A DNA stretch of 46,273 nt, from assembly GCA_947454255.1 (NCBI GenBank), contig CANGIU010000011.1, positions 1 through 46,273 on the forward strand, in the 5' to 3' direction. Origin of the DNA: Micrococcales bacterium (GTDB lineage Bacteria; Actinomycetota; Actinomycetes; Actinomycetales; Microbacteriaceae). The notes below the pieces were generated by a model. The model saw nothing but the letters and a program-made list of their open reading frames with translations. It did not search any database and had not been told where the DNA came from. The translations under genes and the position numbers were made by a program. Shown piece by piece: positions 38,109 to 45,656 of the stretch (its first letter is position 1; every line of letters begins with the position of its first letter).

Positions 38109-39642
38109 CCAACTGGATAACTAGACCTCTGAACCAACCTCTGCCCGGAGGTAGTTTCTCGTTCCAAGAACTCTTAGGCAATCCGGCTGCTAGATGTTGA
38201 TCAAAATTACTCTGCCTTAGATATATCAAGTGCTCAAATTTCCTCTGCAAAGAAAGCGGAAGCAACACATTGCTTGGCATTGCACACCACACTTGTTGCC
38301 CACTTTGGAATGCCTTTTCAAGTTCAGCTATACCTGGAGAGTCAAGAGTTATAGCACTTGGTTCAAGTTCTTTCAGCAATTTGAGTAGCGTGGTCTTTCC
38401 TGACAGAGAGGCTCCCACTACAAGAAGTGATTTGCCGATGAATTCCCTAATCGAGATATCCTCAACTCTTTGCTCAGATGGGATATCCAAGCAACCGATG
38501 ATTTCACTTTCGGATTCAATAGAACTAGGTAAGCCAACTGTCCACTCATAAGTTTTTTGCGTCTGAAGTTTCTCGTCCCCTAAATTCGGCAATGATTTGC
38601 ACATGGGAAAATCAAAGCAAGTAACATTTCTTCCCCAAATAGCTAAAGCGCGCGAACCAGATAATGTCGTTGCTCGCATAGTCGGCATCAGTGAAATCAG
38701 ATCCCCTGGGTCAGTGACTCCAATGGCAAATCTGAGTGTGAGATTAGTTACTAACGATCGTGGGATTCCTGCCAGTGATTGACTAGTTGCAATCAAGTGA
38801 ACCCCAAGAGATCTGCCCCGAGCCGCTATTGCCTCCAGAGTTATTAGTGCCAGCGGATGAGATGAAATGATTGCGGGTAGTTCATCAGCCAAAACAATCA
38901 TTCGTTTCAGTGACTTCGCTTCAGAAATTGAAGAGACCCCTGCCTCGGCCAGTGCGATCTCCCTAGTCTTGAGTTCCCCAGCTAAGTAATGCCAAAAACG
39001 CTCATGTCGATCTTTCTCTAGGTCTGTGATCAACGTGAGCGAATAGGGATGTCGATTAAGTTCTCTAAGGCCTGCCCCTCCTTTGAAGTCAATCAGAACA
39101 AGTTCTATTGGATGGGTTGCACTTACCAAAAGAGAGCCTGTAATGAGTTTGAGAAGTTCACTTTTCCCTGCCCCAGTTGATCCGACTATGAGCCCATGAG
39201 GCCCATCCCTAACCAAATCAAACTCTAGATCAGTCGATTCGGAGACCCCCGCCCAGAAGGGTAAATGACCGCTAATTGTTGCTTTGAAGTGACTCTCCGC
39301 TAGCTCTTTGGAGCGTTGCTGCAACTCTCTTTCAGTCACTTGTTTTGTTGCAAAATCGAAAAAGATGTCGCTGTAATGTTCCTTGAAGAACCAACCTCTT
39401 CTAGGTAATACCTTGTCCCCGATGGCAACCGCCCAAGAGCTAAGCCATATTGGTTGATCTGAATAATCGAGGTCTGGTTCTCTTTTATTTCGATTGACCA
39501 AGAACGTTGTAATACCAACTGAGATCACGCTGACCAAGGTAAACAACGCGAACTGCCACATTCCAGTCACGAGAGCCATGACAACCCCAAGTAATAGCCC
39601 AGGCAGTAATGTCACTAGTCTCACGTCATGATGATTCCCCAA
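38044..39642 (-). CDS. Orphan EccC/EssC-like FtsK/SpoIIIE-domain ATPase
   Basis: Membrane ATPase related to type VII secretion motors. The 532-residue protein has two N-terminal hydrophobic helices (about 10–48), an ATPase domain with Walker A GSTGAGKSE (154–162), DFKGGAGL (185–192), Walker B IVLADE (249–254) and RGRSLGVHL (275–283). A second, much reduced P-loop domain has GASLSGKTT (410–418) and no clear Walker B. This two-domain plan is that of EccC/EssC, not of FtsK, but no WXG100 or other secretion genes are nearby. The start is TTG 39642, or in-frame GTG 39624. The 3' end overlaps ald. The substrate is unknown. Confidence 0.78.
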   Translation of the reverse strand: MGNHHDVRLVTLLPGLLLGVVMALVTGMWQFALFTLVSVISVGITTFLVNRNKREPDLDYSDQPIWLSSWAVAIGDKVLPRRGWFFKEHYSDIFFDFATKQVTERELQQRSKELAESHFKATISGHLPFWAGVSESTDLEFDLVRDGPHGLIVGSTGAGKSELLKLITGSLLVSATHPIELVLIDFKGGAGLRELNRHPYSLTLITDLEKDRHERFWHYLAGELKTREIALAEAGVSSISEAKSLKRMIVLADELPAIISSHPLALITLEAIAARGRSLGVHLIATSQSLAGIPRSLVTNLTLRFAIGVTDPGDLISLMPTMRATTLSGSRALAIWGRNVTCFDFPMCKSLPNLGDEKLQTQKTYEWTVGLPSSIESESEIIGCLDIPSEQRVEDISIREFIGKSLLVVGASLSGKTTLLKLLKELEPSAITLDSPGIAELEKAFQSGQQVWCAMPSNVLLPLSLQRKFEHLIYLRQSNFDQHLAAGLPKSSWNEKLPPGRGWFRGLVIQLAMPKQSQETSKQLSEQQQLVR

Positions 39643-39656
39643 CTGAACATTAAAGC

Positions 39657-39695
39657 AAACTGCCCGCTCTCCTGATGTGGAAAAACGGGCAGTTT
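39657..39695 (-). terminator. 10-bp inverted repeat after the aldehyde dehydrogenase
   Basis: AAACTGCCCG (39657–39666) and CGGGCAGTTT (39686–39695), a perfect 10-bp stem with a 19-nt loop, in the 65-bp gap between the aldehyde dehydrogenase stop and the FtsK-like start. The following bases on the minus strand (GCTTTAATG) are only mildly T-rich, so a terminator is likely but not certain. Confidence 0.6.
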
Positions 39696-39707
39696 AATAC
39701 TTGTGAA

Positions 39708-41144
39708 TTAATCTCCGATGTAACTCATCACGTGTTTGATTCTTGTGTAATCTTCAAAACCATACATAGAAAGATCTTTACCGTAACCTGAGTGACGGAA
39801 ACCACCGTGAGGCATTTCTGCAGTTAGTGGAATATGAGTATTGATCCACACACAACCAAAGTTCAAACCCTTGGCAAAGCGTAGAGCCCTGGTGTGGTTG
39901 GAAGTCCAAACAGAGGAAGCTAAACCATACTTCACATCATTAGCCCACTTCATTGCTTCAGCGTCATCTTTGAACTTCTGCACAGTAATAACTGGACCAA
40001 AGATTTCTCGTTGAATATGTTCATCGTTTTGAAGCAACCCAGTGAGTACTGTCGCTTCGTGGAAGTATCCAGCACCAGCAATTGCCTTACCGCCGATTGC
40101 GATCTCTGCATGGTCTGGTAGTCGGTCAATAAAGCCAGTTACTTGAGCAAGCTGGTTCACATTGTTTACTGGACCAAAAAGAATATCATCTCTAGATGGG
40201 TCGCCTGTTAGCGCATTTGCTGATACTTCAGCTTTCAGTAGCGCCACAAATTCATCATGAACACTTTCATGTACTAGCAGTCTTGTTGCTGCTGTGCAGT
40301 CTTGACCAGCATTAAAGAAACCAGCTACAACTATTTGTGCTGCTGCCTTCTGAAGATCTGCATCAGCAAAAACAATTACTGGTGCCTTTCCTCCAAGCTC
40401 CAGATGCACACGCTTCAGATCGACCGCTGCACTCTTAGCAACTTCCATACCTGCTCGAACTGAGCCAGTGATAGAAACCATTTGTGGAATTTCGTGCTCA
40501 ATCATTGCTCTACCGGTGTCGCGATTTCCAGTCACAACGTTGAAGACACCAGCTGGCAAAAACTCAGCCGCAATCTTGGCTAGAAACAAAGTAGAAGCTG
40601 GGGTTGTGTCTGATGGCTTTAGAACCACTGTGTTACCAGCTGCTATAGCTGGAGCAAATTTCCAGGTAGCCATATTCAATGGATAGTTCCAAGGAGTTAC
40701 CTGCCCTATAACACCGATTGGTTCGCGGCGAATTGAAGATGTGTGGTCCTTGGCATATTCAGCAGTGGCTCGACCTTCTAGGTTTCTGGCTGCCCCTGCA
40801 AAGAATCGAATCTGATCAATCGACGGCATGATTTCATACTCGACAAGCGTGCTCCTAGGCTTTCCAGTATTCTCGGACTCTATATCGGCTGCTTCTTCTG
40901 CGTGAGCTTCTAAAGCATCAGCGATTCTGAATAATGCAAGCTGACGTTCACTTGGCGTGGTCTGAGACCATTCTTCAAATGCCTTCTCCGCTGCCCTGTA
41001 AGCCAGATCAACATCTGCTGCACTAGAAAGCGCTGCTTTGGCATAAATTTCTGCATTTGCTGGATTGATGACATCTGAGGTCTCACCAGAACTGGCTGTT
41101 ACCTCTTGACCGTTGACAAAGTTCTTTAGTTCACGAACTGCCAT
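39708..41144 (-). CDS. Aldehyde dehydrogenase, probably gamma-aminobutyraldehyde dehydrogenase
   Basis: NAD(P)-dependent oxidation of an aldehyde to an acid. The 478-residue protein has the oxyanion asparagine N153 in PWNYP, general base E249 in HLELGGKAP, and nucleophile C283 in GQDCTAATR. GQDCTA is typical of the PatD/YdcW aminobutyraldehyde group, and WNYPLNMATWK also fits. The location beside a putrescine-type aminotransferase and polyamine importer supports 4-aminobutanal as substrate. Betaine aldehyde or related aldehydes remain possible. GAGGAG lies about 8 nt before the ATG; the gene diverges from an Lrp regulator. Confidence 0.87.
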   Translation of the reverse strand: MAVRELKNFVNGQEVTASSGETSDVINPANAEIYAKAALSSAADVDLAYRAAEKAFEEWSQTTPSERQLALFRIADALEAHAEEAADIESENTGKPRSTLVEYEIMPSIDQIRFFAGAARNLEGRATAEYAKDHTSSIRREPIGVIGQVTPWNYPLNMATWKFAPAIAAGNTVVLKPSDTTPASTLFLAKIAAEFLPAGVFNVVTGNRDTGRAMIEHEIPQMVSITGSVRAGMEVAKSAAVDLKRVHLELGGKAPVIVFADADLQKAAAQIVVAGFFNAGQDCTAATRLLVHESVHDEFVALLKAEVSANALTGDPSRDDILFGPVNNVNQLAQVTGFIDRLPDHAEIAIGGKAIAGAGYFHEATVLTGLLQNDEHIQREIFGPVITVQKFKDDAEAMKWANDVKYGLASSVWTSNHTRALRFAKGLNFGCVWINTHIPLTAEMPHGGFRHSGYGKDLSMYGFEDYTRIKHVMSYIGD

Positions 41145-41259
41145 TAGAGACTCCTCTTCGAGTAGTTATGGGGCATAAACCCTAGGCATAAGACTAATAC
41201 ATGCGGTAAATTGACCAAATCCGTAGCCTGAAAGGCCCTAAATGTGTGGATTCGGTATC

Positions 41260-41315
41260 ATTTTGGCAAAATCACTACGATTTCTGCGCTTAAATGCCCT
41301 TTTGTGTGCCAAAAT
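41260..41315. promoter_or_regulatory. Candidate Lrp/AsnC operator in the divergent region
   Basis: A 13-bp perfect palindrome ATTTTGGCAAAAT at 41260–41272, and a second half-copy TGCCAAAAT at 41307–41315 that overlaps the likely -10 position of the regulator gene (CAAAAT, 6 nt before its ATG). It lies in the 177-bp gap between the aldehyde dehydrogenase and the Lrp gene, which holds no other gene. Confidence 0.55.
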
Positions 41316-41321
41316 CGCAGT

Positions 41322-41795
41322 ATGTCCCGCACGGAGAGAACGAAAGCATCGACGCTTGATGACATCTCGAAAGAGATTATCGAGCAGCTCCAGCACGACG
41401 GCAGAAAGCCGTATAGCGAAATAGCGAAGGCTGTTGGATTGAGCGAAGCAGCAGTTCGTCAGAGGATGCAGAAGCTAACCGAGTCCGGTGTAATGCAAGT
41501 TGTTGCAGTTACCGACCCAATGCAAATGGGCTTCTCGAGGCAAGCCATGATTGGTATCCGATGCTCCGGAGATATGACTGAACTTGCCACCAAGTTAGCT
41601 GCTATGCCAGAGGCAGACTATGTTGTTATGACTGCAGGTTCATTCGACATCTTGGTTGAAATAGTTGTAGAGAACGATCAGGACCTCATTGAAGTCCTGA
41701 ACACCAAGATCCGCTCACTTCCTGGAGTGGTATCCACTGAAACTTTCGTTTATCTAAAACTCCAGAAACAGTTTTACAACTGGGGTGTTATCTAA
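41322..41795 (+). CDS. Lrp/AsnC family transcriptional regulator
   Basis: DNA-binding regulator sensing a small molecule, usually an amino acid. From ATG 41322 the protein has 157 residues: helix-turn-helix at about 31–52 (YSEIAKAVGLSEAAVRQRMQKL) and a RAM ligand domain (about 75–150). The frame is open upstream to 41244, but that stretch covers the palindromic operator and is unlike Lrp N-termini. The flanking genes, an aldehyde dehydrogenase (divergent) and an amine aminotransferase (downstream, same strand), are likely targets. Confidence 0.92.
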   Translation: MSRTERTKASTLDDISKEIIEQLQHDGRKPYSEIAKAVGLSEAAVRQRMQKLTESGVMQVVAVTDPMQMGFSRQAMIGIRCSGDMTELATKLAAMPEADYVVMTAGSFDILVEIVVENDQDLIEVLNTKIRSLPGVVSTETFVYLKLQKQFYNWGVI

Positions 41796-41890
41796 CGATC
41801 AAAGGTTTGGGTATCTTCTGATACTCGAAGTGGCTAATCAAACGATTATCCAAAAGCGCAACACAAAAATAATGTAAAGAGTGATATCAA

Positions 41891-43399
41891 ATGGCAACCA
41901 AGGAGAGCAAAGCAAGCAAGCTTATCTCGGCTCTAAAGCCAGGTAAGGCTCCGGCATCAGTGCCGGCCAAAGCAACAGCCGACCACGCCACCCCGCTTCT
42001 AGACGCGCGTAAAGCAGGAAAAGAAGCAACCCCAGCTATGTTGCAACAAGCAGCGAAGGACAACCTGTTCTTGCACTTCACGCGACACAGCCCATACCAG
42101 AGCATGGACTTGCCCATCATCACAAAAGCTGAAGGACACCATTTCTGGGACATAAATGGAAAGAAGTACTTCGATGGAATCTCATCGTTGTTCTCAGTGA
42201 ACGTCGGGCACGGTCGCGCTCGACTCGCTGAAGCAGCTGCTAAACAAATGAAGAAGCTGGACTACTTTCCAATTTGGTCACATGCACACGCTCCAGCTAT
42301 TGAATTAGCAGAGCGCATACTCTCGTATGCACCTAAAAACCTGAGTCGAGTTTTCTTTACCACCGGTGGTGGCGAAGCAAACGAGACTGCTTGGAAGCTG
42401 GCAAAACAGTACTTCAAGATGAATGGCAAACCAATGAAACACAAGGTTCTAACCCGAGCAGTTGCCTATCACGGCACATCGCACGGAGCCTTGTCACTAA
42501 CCGGTATCCCTTCAATGAAGAAAATGTTTGAACCTCTTGTGCCGAGCACATTCAGAGTTCCAAACACTAACTGGTATCGAGCACAGGATGACTTCGAGAA
42601 TGAAGAAGCCTTTGCGATGTGGGCAGCAGACAGAGTCGAAGAAATGATTCTGTTTGAAGATCCAGATACCGTTGCAGCGTTCTTTATTGAACCTGTGCAA
42701 AACTCTGGTGGTTGTTTCACGTCACCTAAGTCATATTTCAAACGCGTTAGAGAAATTTGCGATAAGTATGATGTTCTATTGGTCGCTGATGAGACAATCG
42801 ATGGCTTCGGTCGAATCGGAACTATGTTTGCAAGCGAGAAGTATGAGTTAGAACCAGACATGTTGGTCTGTGCCAAGGGAATTACCTCGGCATACCAGCC
42901 GCTTGGAGCTCTAATGATGACCGAGAAACTATTTGAACCGTTCAAACACGGAACTAACATCTTCTCTCACGGATACACCTTCGCTGGTCACCCAGTAGCT
43001 TGTGCAGTAGCTCTTGAAAATCTAGATATCTTCGATGAGGAAGACCTAGTAGGAAACGTTGCTCGAAACGAAGCAGCCTTCAAGAAGACACTGGAAAAGC
43101 TAAAGGATCTCCCTATTGTTGGTGACGTTCGCGGAGCTGGATACTTCTATGCAATCGAACTCGTTCGCGATAAAGACAGCAGGGAGTCATTCAATGACGA
43201 AGAGTCGGAGAAACTTCTAAGACAGTTCCTGTCTCACCACATGTATGAGAATGGTCTCTATTGCCGTTCAGACGACCGTGGCGACCCTGTTGTTCAGCTA
43301 GCACCACCGCTAACAATCGGACAGAAAGAATTCGATGAGTTGGAGCAGACCTTACGTCACAGCCTCACACTCGCAGGAGAGCTTTTCGAACTGATGTAG
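41891..43399 (+). CDS. Class-III aminotransferase, probably putrescine–pyruvate type
   Basis: PLP-dependent omega-amine aminotransferase. The 502-residue protein has TTGGGEANETAWKLA (157–171), AYHGTSHGALSLTG (192–205), D300 in VADETIDGFGRIG, and K329 in VCAKGITSAYQPLGA. The AKGITSAYQPLGA block and overall length fit the SpuC/omega-transaminase group that moves amino groups from putrescine or cadaverine to pyruvate. An N-terminal extension of ~45 residues rich in Lys and Ala precedes the fold. A 95-bp gap with a small hairpin (41809–41826) separates it from the Lrp gene. A terminator follows. Confidence 0.85.
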   Translation: MATKESKASKLISALKPGKAPASVPAKATADHATPLLDARKAGKEATPAMLQQAAKDNLFLHFTRHSPYQSMDLPIITKAEGHHFWDINGKKYFDGISSLFSVNVGHGRARLAEAAAKQMKKLDYFPIWSHAHAPAIELAERILSYAPKNLSRVFFTTGGGEANETAWKLAKQYFKMNGKPMKHKVLTRAVAYHGTSHGALSLTGIPSMKKMFEPLVPSTFRVPNTNWYRAQDDFENEEAFAMWAADRVEEMILFEDPDTVAAFFIEPVQNSGGCFTSPKSYFKRVREICDKYDVLLVADETIDGFGRIGTMFASEKYELEPDMLVCAKGITSAYQPLGALMMTEKLFEPFKHGTNIFSHGYTFAGHPVACAVALENLDIFDEEDLVGNVARNEAAFKKTLEKLKDLPIVGDVRGAGYFYAIELVRDKDSRESFNDEESEKLLRQFLSHHMYENGLYCRSDDRGDPVVQLAPPLTIGQKEFDELEQTLRHSLTLAGELFELM

Positions 43400-43413
43400 A
43401 TCGAGTAGTAGAG

Positions 43414-43451
43414 CCCGGTTATCCACCTCTGGAGGAAGATAGCCGGGTTTT
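43414..43451 (+). terminator. Rho-independent terminator of the aminotransferase gene
   Basis: CCCGGTTATC/GATAGCCGGG forms a 10-bp stem with one G·U pair. A nested CCTC/GAGG in the loop extends it. TTTTACTATT follows. It begins 15 nt after the stop codon. Confidence 0.85.
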
Positions 43452-43464
43452 ACTATTGGCTGGG

Positions 43465-43470
43465 TAATCT
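43465..43470 (+). promoter_or_regulatory. Putative leaderless -10 box of ogt
   Basis: TAATCT, then GAATAC, then the ogt ATG. It lies just beyond the upstream terminator; no Shine–Dalgarno sequence. Confidence 0.5.
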
Positions 43471-43476
43471 GAATAC

Positions 43477-43968
43477 ATGAAGATTCATAAGGACACTTGG
43501 GTTGCCTTCAAAACCCCCGTTGGCGTAGTTCGGGTTTACGCAGAGAACGAAAAGGTTACATTCATAGACATCGCTGCAACTGGAGCAAAGGTAGGAAGCT
43601 CGGGAAAGAGCCAAGTCTTAGCAATAGCCGAAAAGGAACTTACTCAATACTTTTCTGGAAAACTGAATAAATTCTCGTTCCCTGTTGATTTATCGAATGG
43701 GACAGAGTTTCAAAGAAACGTCTGGAAACAAATTGCCAAGATTCCATTTGGAAAACTAAAAACATACAAAGATATCGCTGATGCAATTGGCAAACCTAAA
43801 GCCGCTAGAGCAGTAGGTGGCGCAGTGGGAGCGAACCCTGTTCCTCTAGTGGTTGGCTGTCACAGAGTTTTAGGAGCATCTGGAAAGATAACCGGATACT
43901 CCGGCGGCGATGGCTTGCCAACAAAGCGCTGGCTTTTGGCTCACGAGGGACTTACCGCGAAAGAATGA
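43477..43968 (+). CDS. ogt: Methylated-DNA–protein-cysteine methyltransferase
   Basis: Suicide repair protein that removes alkyl groups from O6-alkylguanine. The 163-residue protein has the Arg-finger region KAARAVGGAVGANPVP (108–123) and acceptor C128. The usual PCHR active site is GCHR here: the proline just before the cysteine is glycine (codon GGC). HRV.G and the C-terminal KxxLLxHE block are intact, so activity is probably retained. Its TGA overlaps the tag ATG by 4 nt, forming an alkylation-repair operon. Confidence 0.93.
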   Translation: MKIHKDTWVAFKTPVGVVRVYAENEKVTFIDIAATGAKVGSSGKSQVLAIAEKELTQYFSGKLNKFSFPVDLSNGTEFQRNVWKQIAKIPFGKLKTYKDIADAIGKPKAARAVGGAVGANPVPLVVGCHRVLGASGKITGYSGGDGLPTKRWLLAHEGLTAKE

Positions 43969-44558
43969 GCAACCACACTCACAAATATGAAGATGGACTT
44001 ACTAGGTGTAAGTGGCCTGGGAAGGATGAACTCTATATCGACTATCACGATCAGGAGTGGGGGGTTCCGCAGCATGGTGATGACGACATGTTCGAGCGCA
44101 TAAGCCTGGAAGGTTTCCAAGCAGGACTTTCATGGATAACTATATTGAAACGGCGAGAAGGCTTTAGAAAGGCGTTCAAAGACTTCGAAGTTAAGAAAGT
44201 CGCCAAGCTCACTGAAACTGATGTTGAGAAACTTATGCTCAATGAGGGCATCATTAGAAACAGAGCAAAAATTGTCAGCACTATACGCAATGCCAATCTC
44301 GTCTTAGAGCTTCAAAAGCAGGGTGAAAGCATCAGCGACATAGTGTGGTCATTCGCTCCCCCGGTTCATAAACGAACCCCGAGCCCAAAGAGTTTTCAAT
44401 GGCGAGCAACAAGCCCTGAATCAGATGCTCTGAGCAAAGAGTTGCGGAGGCTGGGCTTTGGTTTTGTTGGTTCCACAACTATGTATGCACTCATGCAAGC
44501 AACCGGTTTTGTAAATGATCATGCACCCGGTTGCTTTAGAAGAGAAGAACTGAAGTAA
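43965..44558 (+). CDS. tag: DNA-3-methyladenine glycosylase I
   Basis: Base-excision glycosylase for 3-methyladenine. The 197-residue protein carries RCKW near the N-terminus, YHDQEWGVP and LEGFQAGLSW. Zinc-site residues C15 and H28, with H186 and C190 at the C-terminus (NDHAPGCF), are all present. The helix-rich middle (RNRAKI…NA) is typical. Cotranslated with ogt. It ends immediately next to the stop codon of a convergent small gene. Confidence 0.95.
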   Translation: MSNHTHKYEDGLTRCKWPGKDELYIDYHDQEWGVPQHGDDDMFERISLEGFQAGLSWITILKRREGFRKAFKDFEVKKVAKLTETDVEKLMLNEGIIRNRAKIVSTIRNANLVLELQKQGESISDIVWSFAPPVHKRTPSPKSFQWRATSPESDALSKELRRLGFGFVGSTTMYALMQATGFVNDHAPGCFRREELK

Positions 44559-44864
44559 TCAGGCATCTCTGAATTGACGATAAACGGCGACCCCTACGTC
44601 AAATAGTCCTATCAATAAAGCTAAGGGCAACCAATATACCCAAGTGAAATTTGCAATTGCTAAGGAGTTCTCACAGATTTGATAAGTCAAATCGTGAGTG
44701 ATCGTGTATTTGAAGGTCCACTCGTTATATGTTTGGTGGATTGCGGAAAGCGTAAACGCGAAAATGAAATATCCCAGAACTGGAACCGTGCCAAGAAATA
44801 TTCCTAGAATTCTAAGACTGAGTCTGAGTCGGTCAAACCATGTTTTCTTTGGAGGTTCAATCAT
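44559..44864 (-). CDS. Two-helix membrane protein of unknown function
   Basis: Not recognised. The 101-residue protein has a basic N-terminus and two hydrophobic helices (about 17–40 and 73–92), with a polar loop containing a single cysteine between them. GGGGGAAG lies about 8 nt before the ATG, inside the end of yaaA (2-bp gap), so it is likely cotranscribed with yaaA. Its stop codon touches that of tag. Moderate confidence that it is a real gene. Confidence 0.6.
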   Translation of the reverse strand: MIEPPKKTWFDRLRLSLRILGIFLGTVPVLGYFIFAFTLSAIHQTYNEWTFKYTITHDLTYQICENSLAIANFTWVYWLPLALLIGLFDVGVAVYRQFRDA

Positions 44865-44866
44865 TT

Positions 44867-45634
44867 CTATTGCTTCCCCCGAATAACCTCACTGGTGATG
44901 AAATATATGATGTTGCCTTCAACTTCTAAACCAAGATTAGCCTTCTTCGCTACCCTTTTGAGTTGGGCAATTGTCTTTGGGGCTTCCTTGGCCCGAACAA
45001 ACTCTCCAACGAACTCACCTTTTGCAGTTTTGTTGAAATGGTTCAATGCTTTTCGTTGACCCTTTTTATCAATGGCAACGACCTCGACCCAATATGAATC
45101 TAAGTTCGCAGGGATTGGCGCTAAGTTAACATATGACTTGGACCGGAGATCGATAATCGGCATATCCACAAGTTTTGTCCAAGCGGCGTCTTGATGTTCT
45201 TTCCAAATCTTCTTCAAATTTACTTTAGGCAAGACTGTGCTAGCCGAGAGTCTGTACCAAGGAATACGGTCAGTTGCAGAAATCAAACCAAATAGAGCGC
45301 TCTGCATAAGCACGTGCTTACGCATCTGCTCTACTTCGTGGCTAGTAAAAGAGGATGTTCTAATTGCCTTGTATAAAGTACCTTCATACCTTTCGAAGGC
45401 TGGAAGTGTTGGTGCTGATTTGATTCCCAAGTTGAAATCAATATCACCAAGCTGTTTAGTGCTAAGTTTTAGAGCTTTGGCGGCTTTAGTTTTGTTTTTA
45501 CACAGCTTTAGTAGGTCTTCTAAGACCAAGTCTCTCGCGTCGTTTAGCTGTCCATAACTGAGGTGTACCTGTTCTATGGTCAGGTTAGATCCACCTTGGC
45601 GCTTAGTTTCACTGGGAGGCAACAATAACAACAC
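44867..45634 (-). CDS. yaaA: Peroxide stress protein YaaA (DUF328/UPF0246)
   Basis: Family linked in E. coli to limiting free iron and DNA damage during peroxide stress. The 255-residue sequence begins MLLLLPPSETKRQGG, the conserved YaaA opening. It also contains FERYEGTLYKAI-type and HVLMQSALFGLISATDRIPWYRLS-type family blocks (near residues 83 and 108), and the C-terminal NHFNKTAKGEFVGEF block. The start is GTG, with TAGGCT 6 nt upstream. It diverges from the cobalamin adenosyltransferase gene with only 22 bp between start codons. Confidence 0.9.
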   Translation of the reverse strand: MLLLLPPSETKRQGGSNLTIEQVHLSYGQLNDARDLVLEDLLKLCKNKTKAAKALKLSTKQLGDIDFNLGIKSAPTLPAFERYEGTLYKAIRTSSFTSHEVEQMRKHVLMQSALFGLISATDRIPWYRLSASTVLPKVNLKKIWKEHQDAAWTKLVDMPIIDLRSKSYVNLAPIPANLDSYWVEVVAIDKKGQRKALNHFNKTAKGEFVGEFVRAKEAPKTIAQLKRVAKKANLGLEVEGNIIYFITSEVIRGKQ

Positions 45635-45640
45635 CAGATA

Positions 45641-45650
45641 AGCCTAAACT
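45641..45650. promoter_or_regulatory. Overlapping divergent leaderless -10 boxes
   Basis: Minus-strand TAGGCT (45641–45646) lies 6 nt before the yaaA GTG. Plus-strand TAAACT (45645–45650) lies 6 nt before the adenosyltransferase ATG. The two hexamers share two base pairs. Neither gene has a Shine–Dalgarno sequence. Confidence 0.55.
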
Positions 45651-45656
45651 TGTCTA

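Noticed and set aside
38044-39642. Calling the second FtsK/SpoIIIE-domain gene a chromosome translocase paralogue
   Set aside because: It lacks the gamma domain and the four-helix N-terminus, and has a second P-loop domain as in EccC/EssC; ftsK proper is at 46–2634.
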